Source of the DNA: Chitinophagaceae bacterium
GTDB taxonomy: Bacteria > Bacteroidota > Bacteroidia > Chitinophagales > Chitinophagaceae
Assembly (NCBI GenBank): GCA_947481355.1
Contig: CANKGM010000116.1
Span: 1 to 6,636, forward strand
Direction of reading: 5' to 3'
Length of the DNA: 6,636 nucleotides
Positions 1 to 6,393 of the stretch are shown here, piece by piece. The notes below the pieces were generated by a model. That model was not told where the DNA came from. It did not search any database and worked only from the letters and a program-made list of their open reading frames with translations. Within the stretch, counting starts at the first letter, position 1. Each line of letters starts with the position of its first letter. The position numbers and the translations under genes are program-made.

Positions 1-1174
1 AAAAACAGCATCAGCCTTACTAGCTTCGTATAAGTATGCTGAACCCTTTGCTGCGTATTTAAAAAAATATTTTAAGCAGCATCACAAATTTGGATCAAGA
101 GACAGGAAAGTTATTTCAGATTTCTGTTACGGTTTTTTCCGAATTGGCAAGTCTGCTGAGAAGTATACATTGGATGATCAATTGCAAATTGGTTTCTTTC
201 TTACTCATTCACAAGACAATGGTTATTTGTCTTTAGTACAGCCAAGTTGGATTGATGAATTGACTAATTCAATTGATCTTAAAATAAACTTCATCAAGTC
301 TATCTATTCATCGTTTGATGAAACTAAGATTTTCCCCTTTTCATCTCAAGTAGATGCTGCATTAGAATCGGATCAGTTTAGAAAATCACATCTTATAAAA
401 CCTTCTTTCTTTATTCGCATTAGACCAGGTAGGTATGATGTAGTGATGAATAAATTAAAGGAGGCCAACATTGACTTCAAAGAAATAAATCCCAATTGTT
501 TATTGATTAATGGACATAGTAATTTGGAGAATCTGTTGGAAGTGAATAATGATTATGTTGTACAAGATTTTAATTCCCAACAGACTCAGACATTTTTACC
601 TGAACTGAACGATGATGCATTTCCTATGTGGGATGCCTGTGCCGGTGGGGGAGGAAAGTCTATTTTACTGCATGATACCTACAAGAAGGCTGATTTATAT
701 GTATCTGATGTTAGGGAATCTATTTTGGTTGACTTAAAACTTCGATTGAAGCAGGCAAAAATTAGAGCTGCGAATATATTCAATATAGACCTTGAGTCGA
801 ATGATGCCAATTCTATTATTATAAAAAGTATACCAAAGAAAGGGTTTAAATTAATATTAGCTGATGTGCCTTGTTCTGGTTCAGGTACTTGGGTAAGAAA
901 CCCTGAATCACTTCGTTATTTTGATGAACAAGATTTAGTTGTTTTTCATCAAAAACAAGTCTCAATCTTAAAGACAGTAATTCCATTTTTGCAGAAAGGA
1001 GGATTTCTGCTTTATGTCACATGCTCTGTTTTTACAATCGAAAATGATCAAGTTATTGATTTGATTCTAAAGGATACACCTCTTAAATTATTGAAGCGGG
1101 GCATGCTTGCAGAAAATGATTCCGAAGTACAAGGGGATAAACTTTACGCGGCATTACTTACTTTAGAAGCTTGA
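1..1174 (+). CDS. RsmB/NOP-family rRNA (cytosine-C5)-methyltransferase, 5'-truncated by the window edge
   Basis: SAM-dependent RNA m5C methyltransferase of the RsmB/NOL1/NOP2 (Sun/Fmu) family, cytoplasmic, probably acting on rRNA. The frame is open from base 2 to the TGA at 1172-1174 (390 residues visible), so the true start lies left of the window. The TTG at 170 is internal, because upstream codons encode family-like sequence including GSRDRK near residues 31-36. Motif I is DACAGGGGKS (632-661; the common form is DxCAAPGGKT). Motif IV is DVPCSGSGTW (863-892) with its Pro-Cys, and motif VI is YVTCS (1013-1027) with the Thr-Cys that carries the nucleophile in this family. Both cysteines are present, so the enzyme should be active. 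E. coli RsmB methylates C967 of 16S rRNA; whether this homologue uses the same site cannot be read from sequence, so no symbol is given. Its 3' end overlaps the convergent protease gene by 17 bp. Confidence 0.9.
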   Translation, partial: KTASALLASYKYAEPFAAYLKKYFKQHHKFGSRDRKVISDFCYGFFRIGKSAEKYTLDDQLQIGFFLTHSQDNGYLSLVQPSWIDELTNSIDLKINFIKSIYSSFDETKIFPFSSQVDAALESDQFRKSHLIKPSFFIRIRPGRYDVVMNKLKEANIDFKEINPNCLLINGHSNLENLLEVNNDYVVQDFNSQQTQTFLPELNDDAFPMWDACAGGGGKSILLHDTYKKADLYVSDVRESILVDLKLRLKQAKIRAANIFNIDLESNDANSIIIKSIPKKGFKLILADVPCSGSGTWVRNPESLRYFDEQDLVVFHQKQVSILKTVIPFLQKGGFLLYVTCSVFTIENDQVIDLILKDTPLKLLKRGMLAENDSEVQGDKLYAALLTLEA

Positions 1175-2831
1175 TGTTTCCGCTATTCACGCCGTCATTA
1201 TAGCGCAGTATATATTCTCCAGGAGATAGACTACTCAAATTATCTATCAAGAACAATTGGTATGTATCTTTCACTAACTCAAAGCTGTTTGTTCGAATGA
1301 GCCTTCCGCTTAAATCTAAGAGTTGAAAATTCACTTTGCCAGCAAGATCACTTTTATAGAAAATATTGAACTGATTTGAAATGGGATTTGGAAATATTTT
1401 TAACCTATCATTTTTAAGATTCTTTTTCAATTCCTTAGATTGTTGTATGGCTTCTAATATTGTATATGCTTTGTGCATGTTTGGTATGCCGTATCCAACT
1501 CGGTCATCTGGGTTCATAAAATGATCACTGCTTTGTCTTATGGCGTTTATGATTTCTTTATTACTTAATCTTGGAAATGCTTGCCATAGACATGCGGTTA
1601 ATCCGGCAATATTTGGATTAGAAAAGGAGGTTCCGCTACCTCTTCCTACTTCACCTGTACTACTAATTAAATAGGTATTCCAACCTATGGAAGTTACATC
1701 TGGCTTTACACGCCCATCATAAGAAGGTCCATAGCTTGAAAATGCTGCAACTTTTTGAAGAATATTTATTGCTCCAACAGTGAGTACGTCAATGCCATCT
1801 GCTGGGGCAACAATGTATTTCCATTTTTTCGCACCATCATTTCCGGCGCTGTTGGTAACAATTATTCCTTTGTTGATGGCAAAAGAAGCTGCACGTGTAA
1901 TCATTGTATTTCGACCATTCATGTCTGAATAGGTATGATTGAATACGGTGTCATCAAATTGGTTATACCCCAAGGAGGATGTAATAATGTCAACTCCCAG
2001 ACTATCTGCCTGCTCGGCCGCTGCTGCCCAGTTTTGTTCTTCAACAGGGAACTCAGTTGCTACTTCTTCGGTTCTATATAAATAGTAGCTTGCCTCTGGA
2101 GCTGATCCTACAAAGGTTCCAGGTATGTTTGCTGCTAGTATAGATAGGCACCACATTCCGTGAGCATCATCTTCGTTAACGCTACTATTTTGTTGAACAA
2201 AATCCCAGGTATCTTGAATTCTATTGTTTAACCGTAAGCTATCAAAAGCATGTATATTTTGGTATTTATAGAATCCTGCATCGAGAACTGCAATTTTTAT
2301 TCCAGATCCTTGAAATCCTTTATTGTGAAGGTATTCTCCTTCATGAATGGTTATCTGTGGACCTGTATAGCCATAATCAAGAGAAGATACATTCTGTGAA
2401 GTTTCTATACTTTTCTCTTTTTTTATCGGTCTGCCAATATTCAGTCTGCCAGACTCTTTAATCTTGATAGCTTTTTGTGCAATAGCAAATTGATTTTTAA
2501 CGAAGGGAAAATTTCTTATTTTCTCTAATGCTTCTGCATCATTGGTTTTGATAAGTACTTGATTAAGCCATTTTGATGTATTGATGATTTCAACATTTCC
2601 AGCTATGCGAATACTGTCTATGAAAGAATTTGGAACGGGTAGGTCAGTGCTATCAATGGCTATATTAAATCTATTTCTACGTTCAATGCATGAGGTAGAT
2701 AAAAATGTACTTGGATTGTTTAAGGAATAGGTAGTTGCTTCTTTGTTACGAAATTCAATGATGTATCGAGAATGTTGCGCGAAGGCTATAGAGTTCACCA
2801 ACATAAAAAGCAGGATGATAGGTAATCTCAT
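1158..2831 (-). CDS. Secreted subtilisin-like S8 serine protease with T9SS C-terminal sorting domain
   Basis: Secreted or surface serine endopeptidase, 557 aa, ATG start. Residues 1-19 form a Sec signal peptide (MRLPIILLFMLVNSIAFAQ). Residues about 25-120 look like a propeptide. The peptidase S8 domain spans about 155-460 with the full triad: Asp184 (AVLDAGF), His224 (DAHGMW) and Ser402 (GSGTSFSNP), plus oxyanion-hole Asn331 (NSAGND). A Lys/Gln-rich linker (about 464-475) leads to a type A T9SS sorting domain from about 477 to the end, with the hallmark FPNP at 480-483, a LLDLSGR strand and PGEYIL near 537-542. In this family the domain directs outer-membrane translocation by the gliding/PorSS machinery and is then usually removed. 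The substrate is unknown. The gene follows the lipoprotein gene after 7 bp, suggesting co-transcription. No Shine-Dalgarno is seen; the leader is A/T-rich, as is usual for Bacteroidota. The overlap with the methyltransferase leaves no room for an intergenic terminator. Confidence 0.95.
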   Translation of the reverse strand: MRLPIILLFMLVNSIAFAQHSRYIIEFRNKEATTYSLNNPSTFLSTSCIERRNRFNIAIDSTDLPVPNSFIDSIRIAGNVEIINTSKWLNQVLIKTNDAEALEKIRNFPFVKNQFAIAQKAIKIKESGRLNIGRPIKKEKSIETSQNVSSLDYGYTGPQITIHEGEYLHNKGFQGSGIKIAVLDAGFYKYQNIHAFDSLRLNNRIQDTWDFVQQNSSVNEDDAHGMWCLSILAANIPGTFVGSAPEASYYLYRTEEVATEFPVEEQNWAAAAEQADSLGVDIITSSLGYNQFDDTVFNHTYSDMNGRNTMITRAASFAINKGIIVTNSAGNDGAKKWKYIVAPADGIDVLTVGAINILQKVAAFSSYGPSYDGRVKPDVTSIGWNTYLISSTGEVGRGSGTSFSNPNIAGLTACLWQAFPRLSNKEIINAIRQSSDHFMNPDDRVGYGIPNMHKAYTILEAIQQSKELKKNLKNDRLKIFPNPISNQFNIFYKSDLAGKVNFQLLDLSGRLIRTNSFELVKDTYQLFLIDNLSSLSPGEYILRYNDGVNSGNIKLLK

Positions 2832-2838
2832 TTTAATA

Positions 2839-3585
2839 TTAATAGTTATATCGAATCATTGTTAATTTAATTCCATAACTATTGCTTTCATAATAGCCAG
2901 AATTTGAACTTACATTGATAGGTTGCCAGGCTTCGTGTAAAAATTCTTTATAGATAAGTCCGATGCTTTTTGCGTAAACTTCCTTTGAATATGTCTTCTC
3001 GAAAAAGGATTCTTTATCTCCAGGGGTTCCCAACGAATCATTGCGCTGATTAACTGTAACTGTTTCTGTATAGGTTATTCCATTGATAGTATATGGTCTC
3101 CTTACTTCCTCATATAAGTACTGCCAATCGTTTAGGTATAACAGCTCAGGTACACTTGATGTATTGATGAATGTATTTCCCTTCCATGTAAAGTCTGTGC
3201 TAATGGGTTCTTGAAGTTTGACATAGCGCAGATTATTTTCAATGTATTCTAACTTAGTACTATCGTATGTTACTAAATAGGAGCTTAAGTCATTCCATTT
3301 TGAAGTATCGATTAAATTTCTGATGCTTCTTTTTATTTTGTAGGATGGTCTATCAAGATTATCTGTAATGATAGAGTCTACAATATCTCTAATGATGTAA
3401 CTATGAACTTCTTTTTCAGTGCCTAGATTAACATATACAGTAGAGTCTAATTGATACTGTATGTAGTTGCCTACTTTTAGGGGATAGTAGTCTGCAATAT
3501 ATTCTGTGCGAAATGATTCAGATTCTTTTTGGCAGGCGACAAAAAGAAGTATGCAAACGGCGTATATGTAGGCTGATTTAGACAA
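2839..3585 (-). CDS. Putative surface lipoprotein of unknown function (TTG start)
   Basis: I do not recognise a function. The 248-residue product has a lipoprotein signal: Lys3, a hydrophobic core, and Cys18 in LLFVAC, after which residues QKESESF follow the lipidated cysteine. That tail resembles the acidic lipoprotein export signals (such as QKDDE) that place Bacteroidota lipoproteins on the outer surface, so surface exposure is plausible. The rest is a polar, beta-rich-looking domain with a DYYPLKVGNYIQYQLDS segment at 32-48 and AKSIGLIYKEF at 205-215; such segments recur, as far as I recall, in uncharacterised Bacteroidota lipoproteins. The start must be TTG (3583-3585): no in-frame ATG lies between the upstream in-frame stop and this codon, and any later start would lose the signal peptide. 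The protease gene starts 7 bp downstream, and mnmA ends 78 bp upstream, a gap in which no terminator or clear promoter is visible. Confidence 0.8.
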   Translation of the reverse strand: MSKSAYIYAVCILLFVACQKESESFRTEYIADYYPLKVGNYIQYQLDSTVYVNLGTEKEVHSYIIRDIVDSIITDNLDRPSYKIKRSIRNLIDTSKWNDLSSYLVTYDSTKLEYIENNLRYVKLQEPISTDFTWKGNTFINTSSVPELLYLNDWQYLYEEVRRPYTINGITYTETVTVNQRNDSLGTPGDKESFFEKTYSKEVYAKSIGLIYKEFLHEAWQPINVSSNSGYYESNSYGIKLTMIRYNY

Positions 3586-3663
3586 GGGGTAAAGTTCTAT
3601 TACACATTGATTTTTAGTGTTTTGGACTATTAATCAACGTTTTTTTTGGTGTTTTATTGCGAA

Positions 3664-4764
3664 CTATGAATACTGCTTTCGTTGTATGATTCCACCACCG
3701 ATGACATCATCACCTTCATAAAAAACAGCTGACTGTCCAGGCGCAATTCCTTTGGCTTGATTATGAAAGCAGACACGCACACCAGCAGGGTCATTGAATA
3801 AAAAAGCATTGGTTCCACTATCTCTATACCGAATTTTCACTGAGGATTCCATGCCGTCTTGGATTCCGGGATACTTGATATAATTAAGTTGACTGACAAT
3901 CATTTCATCTTTCAACAAATCATCTTCTTCACCCAGCACGACGGTATTATTTTCTGGATTTATGCCAGTTACGAATACTGGTTTTCCAAACGTTATATCA
4001 AGTCCTTTGCGTTGGCCAATAGTATAGAATGGATAACCTTTGTGCTTACCAAGGATATTACCATCTTTATCAATAAAATGACCATCCTTCAATTGTTCTT
4101 CTAAGCCGTCGACATTTCTTTTTAAAAATCCTCTGTAATCATTATCAGGCACAAAGCAAATTTCATAACTCTCGTTCTTTTTTGCCAATTCTGGATACCC
4201 AAAATCGTGTGCCATTTGTCGAATGGCTGTTTTTCGATAGCCTCCTAAGGGAAGTAATGTCCGAGATAGAAGATCTTGCTGTAGCCCCCAGAGCACATAG
4301 CTTTGATCTTTTGTTTCATCAATAGCTTTGCTGATTATAAACCGACCATCCTCTTCTCTTGTTTTCGCATAATGCCCAGTCGCAATAAATCCACAATCCA
4401 TTGCATTGGCACGTTTTAGGAGCGCTCGCCATTTGATATGGGTATTACACATGACACAGGGGTTTGGCGTTCTTCCTGCCATATATTCATCCACAAAATT
4501 GTCGATGACAAAATCACCAAATTCTTCTCTGATATCTAATATATAATGTGGGAATCCATGATGGACGGCCGCAGCGCGTGCATCATTAAAAGAATCAATA
4601 TTGCAACAACCTGTTTCTTTTTTACTACCGCCAGAAGCTGCATAATCCCATGTTTTCATGGTTATGCCAATAACTTCATAGCCTTGTTCATTGAGCATTA
4701 ATGCCGCAACGGTACTGTCTATCCCTCCACTCATGGCTACCATGACCTTTCCATGCCTGCTCAT
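3664..4764 (-). CDS. mnmA: tRNA 2-thiouridine(34) synthase MnmA
   Basis: Cytoplasmic ATP-dependent thiolase that makes 2-thiouridine at the wobble base of tRNA-Lys, -Glu and -Gln, 366 aa, full length for the family. The N-terminal PP-loop AMSGGIDST (10-18) binds and activates ATP to adenylate U34. The central region has NPCVMCN (101-107) and SYEICFVPDNDYRGFL (199-214). By alignment with E. coli MnmA, Cys106 and Cys203 match catalytic Cys102 and Cys199. Cys103 takes the place of E. coli Asp99, giving a CxxC plus distal Cys set. GHYAKT (130-135), KDQSYVLWGL (152-161) and FYTIGQRKGL (246-255) are further family signatures. A GCC motif at 52-54 lies in a short insertion after the PP-loop that I associate with Bacteroidota forms. 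The ATG at 4762-4764 gives the usual MSRHGKVMVAMSGG opening. It lies 70 bp after the response regulator gene, with its own promoter-like box. Confidence 0.97.
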   Translation of the reverse strand: MSRHGKVMVAMSGGIDSTVAALMLNEQGYEVIGITMKTWDYAASGGSKKETGCCNIDSFNDARAAAVHHGFPHYILDIREEFGDFVIDNFVDEYMAGRTPNPCVMCNTHIKWRALLKRANAMDCGFIATGHYAKTREEDGRFIISKAIDETKDQSYVLWGLQQDLLSRTLLPLGGYRKTAIRQMAHDFGYPELAKKNESYEICFVPDNDYRGFLKRNVDGLEEQLKDGHFIDKDGNILGKHKGYPFYTIGQRKGLDITFGKPVFVTGINPENNTVVLGEEDDLLKDEMIVSQLNYIKYPGIQDGMESSVKIRYRDSGTNAFLFNDPAGVRVCFHNQAKGIAPGQSAVFYEGDDVIGGGIIQRKQYS

Positions 4765-4776
4765 CTGTTTTTTTTA

Positions 4777-4784
4777 CAAATTTA
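4777..4784 (-). promoter_or_regulatory. Promoter-like -7 box upstream of mnmA
   Basis: On the - strand the bases read TAAATTTG, an exact match to the Bacteroidota housekeeping -7 consensus TAnnTTTG. Only 12 bases (TAAAAAAAACAG) separate it from the mnmA ATG, so a transcript starting a few bases downstream would have a very short, A-rich leader. I see no matching TTTG -33 element at the expected spacing, which lowers confidence. It would let mnmA be transcribed independently of the two-component genes. Confidence 0.4.
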
Positions 4785-4834
4785 GCATAAAATAGGGGTA
4801 GGGTGAGATGAAGTTTCTATTTGAGGAGGGGGGA

Positions 4835-5479
4835 TTAATCTATTAAGTTATTCTTAACTGCGAAAAAGACTAATCCAGCTGTGTTTTTGGTGCCAAAACG
4901 CTCCATAAGCCTATCTTTTATGGATTCTACTGTCCTGGCTGATATTTCCATTTTAGCGGCTATTTCGGCGGCGGTATATTCTCTGCAAAGAAGTTGAATT
5001 ACTTCTTTTTCTTTCTCAGACATAACGATTTCACTGTTTAGCGATGGAATCGATTTGTTGGTTGATTTTTTTAGGAGAACCCGATTGACAAAATTATTCA
5101 AGTAATATCCTTTGATCATTACTTCGACTATGGCCTTTCTAATTTCTGATGGATCTGCATTTTTGAGTAGGTAACCATTTGCGCCATTTTCCATGAGATG
5201 CGAAACAAAACGTTCATCTTCATACATGGTGAGGATAAGAATTTTGATATTGGGGTAAAGTTTGCTAACTGCTTTCGTGGTTTCAATGCCGTCCTTTCCT
5301 GGCATTCTTAAGTCTACTAAGACAACATCAGGCATTTCAGTAGCAAGCTTTTCAAGTAAATCATCACCATTTTCTGCCTCTATTATAAATGATAAGTTCG
5401 TGTATTGACGAAGGGATAGGATTACTCCTTTACGAAATATTTTATGATCATCTGCAATACCAACTTTGATCAGATCCAT
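4835..5479 (-). CDS. NarL/FixJ (LuxR-type) response regulator
   Basis: Two-component response regulator acting as a cytoplasmic DNA-binding transcription factor, 214 aa. The receiver domain (about 4-122) has all key residues: acidic pair Asp10-Asp11, phosphoacceptor Asp56 (VLVDLRMPG), Thr84 (ILTMYED) and Lys106 (YLLKNADP). A linker (about 130-150) precedes a GerE/LuxR helix-turn-helix at about 153-214, with MSEKEKEVIQLLC opening it and the recognition helix around ISARTVESIKDRLMERF. This arrangement pairs with HPK7 kinases such as the one encoded 83 bp upstream. Target genes are unknown; the neighbouring mnmA, lipoprotein and protease are candidates only by position. The ATG at 5477-5479 gives the standard MDLIKVGIADDH opening. 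The gene may be read from the kinase operon and also from a promoter-like box at 5550-5557. Confidence 0.95.
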   Translation of the reverse strand: MDLIKVGIADDHKIFRKGVILSLRQYTNLSFIIEAENGDDLLEKLATEMPDVVLVDLRMPGKDGIETTKAVSKLYPNIKILILTMYEDERFVSHLMENGANGYLLKNADPSEIRKAIVEVMIKGYYLNNFVNRVLLKKSTNKSIPSLNSEIVMSEKEKEVIQLLCREYTAAEIAAKMEISARTVESIKDRLMERFGTKNTAGLVFFAVKNNLID

Positions 5480-5532
5480 AGTAATGTTGTTTAGGTATGT
5501 GATGGTTGAGCATCATAAACCAACTGGAAATT

Positions 5533-5544
5533 GACTTTTAAGTC
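5533..5544. repeat. Short inverted repeat (GACTT-TT-AAGTC) near the predicted start of the regulator transcript
   Basis: Two perfect 5-bp arms separated by 2 bp lie a few bases downstream of the promoter-like box at 5550-5557 and 54 bp upstream of the regulator ATG. The placement would suit an operator for autoregulation, since dimeric NarL-type regulators often bind inverted repeats. A 5-bp dyad arises easily by chance in AT-rich DNA, so this is a weak call. Confidence 0.15.
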
Positions 5545-5549
5545 TACTG

Positions 5550-5557
5550 CAAAGATA
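5550..5557 (-). promoter_or_regulatory. Promoter-like -7 box between kinase and response regulator genes
   Basis: The - strand reads TATCTTTG, an exact TAnnTTTG match, just after the kinase stop codon (5563-5565). Transcription from it would give a leader of roughly 65 bases before the regulator ATG. No clear -33 TTTG is seen; that position would fall inside the 3' end of the kinase gene. It suggests that the regulator can be expressed without the kinase. Confidence 0.4.
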
Positions 5558-5562
5558 AAGTT

Positions 5563-6393
5563 TTATGCGTTGGGTTCAGTAGAAACTGGCATTTCTATTG
5601 TGACCTTGTAAAAGGTTTGAGAAGCATCTTTTTCAAATAAGATATTGCCATTTAGGACTTTCATCCTGCTTTGAATGTTTTTAAGTCCAAGCCCAGTAGA
5701 TGTCTTATTCATTTTCTCCATATCACTCTGGGTGATTCCTTTTCCATCATGATGAATGCGCATATAGAATTTGCCTTCACTGATATTTTGGGTGAGGTGA
5801 ATAAAACTTGAGTTACTGTGTTTTAGTATATTATTGACCAATTCTTGCGAAACACGGAATATCAGAAGCTCTCGCTGTGGCAAAAGACGTTCACGATAAT
5901 CGTGAAAACGGCAACTAGCATTGATCGCACCAGAGCCACTAATTTTTTGGAATAGGTCATTTACAGCTGACTCCAAACCGAAATTTTTTAGGGTAGGAGG
6001 CATTAAGCTATGCGAAATGTTTCGTATAAGTTGAATAGTGTCGTCAATGATTTGTTTCGCATTGTAGATGCTTTGAAGCTGAACGGCCATCTCTTGGTGA
6101 ACTAAATTTTCATTTAGGTACAAACGTGCTGTAGCTAGAAGTGGACCAGCATCATCGTGAAGGTCGGCTGCAATGCGCTGTCTTTCTTCTTCCTGCCAAC
6201 GAATAGAGGCGTTCAATAAAATTTGTTGTTGCTCTTCCTCCATGTGTTGGAGTTGTTGCTGGTACTTAATGACTTTGCGTTGGTGAAATACAATAAAGAC
6301 AACCAGTCCAATCGCTAATACAAGCATACCTAATGTACCAAAAAAGAGTACAGTTGAAACATTAGAAGTTGGTATAGATTGGAGAAACTGCAT
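5563..6393 (-). CDS. HPK7-type sensor histidine kinase (HisKA_3 + HATPase_c)
   Basis: Inner-membrane histidine kinase, 276 aa, probably phosphorylating the regulator encoded next. About 12 residues precede a single membrane segment (about 13-36), so there is no room for a periplasmic sensor domain. A Gln/Glu-rich coiled coil (about 40-70) leads to the HisKA_3 dimerisation domain with phospho-acceptor His79 in RIAADLHDDAGPLLATARLYL-type sequence (from 73). The ATPase domain follows: N box QELVNNILKHSNSS (183-196), G1 box HHDGKGI (214-220) and G2 box STGLGLKNIQSR (232-243). Two departures from consensus stand out. Pro84 replaces the Gln of the HDxxxQ phosphatase motif, and His215 stands where DxGxG normally has Asp. 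Both may be traits of this subfamily rather than defects. The ATG (6391-6393) directly abuts the stop codon of the upstream membrane-protein gene, implying translational coupling. Confidence 0.93.
   Translation of the reverse strand: MQFLQSIPTSNVSTVLFFGTLGMLVLAIGLVVFIVFHQRKVIKYQQQLQHMEEEQQQILLNASIRWQEEERQRIAADLHDDAGPLLATARLYLNENLVHQEMAVQLQSIYNAKQIIDDTIQLIRNISHSLMPPTLKNFGLESAVNDLFQKISGSGAINASCRFHDYRERLLPQRELLIFRVSQELVNNILKHSNSSFIHLTQNISEGKFYMRIHHDGKGITQSDMEKMNKTSTGLGLKNIQSRMKVLNGNILFEKDASQTFYKVTIEMPVSTEPNA

Noticed and set aside
170..172. TTG at 170 as the start of the methyltransferase gene
   Set aside because: The same frame is open all the way to base 2, and those upstream codons encode family-like sequence (for example GSRDRK), so the real start is outside the window.
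1626..2280. Possibility that the subtilase is a catalytically dead homologue
   Set aside because: Asp184, His224, Asn331 and Ser402 are all present in proper family motifs.
3553..3555. Cys11 of the lipoprotein as the lipidation site
   Set aside because: It sits in the middle of the hydrophobic core. Cys18 follows the LLFVA stretch and precedes the charged, polar region expected after a lipobox.
3640..3647. Run of eight T on the + strand, resembling the tail of an intrinsic terminator
   Set aside because: There is no stable GC-rich hairpin before it, and no + strand gene ends nearby; on the coding (-) strand it is an A run.
3859..4104. 81-codon open frame on the + strand
   Set aside because: It lies entirely inside mnmA on the opposite strand, has no recognisable motif, and reads like a chance translation of the complement.
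4823..4829. GAGGAGG on the + strand, resembling a strong Shine-Dalgarno site
   Set aside because: No + strand gene follows it; it lies in the gap between two - strand genes.
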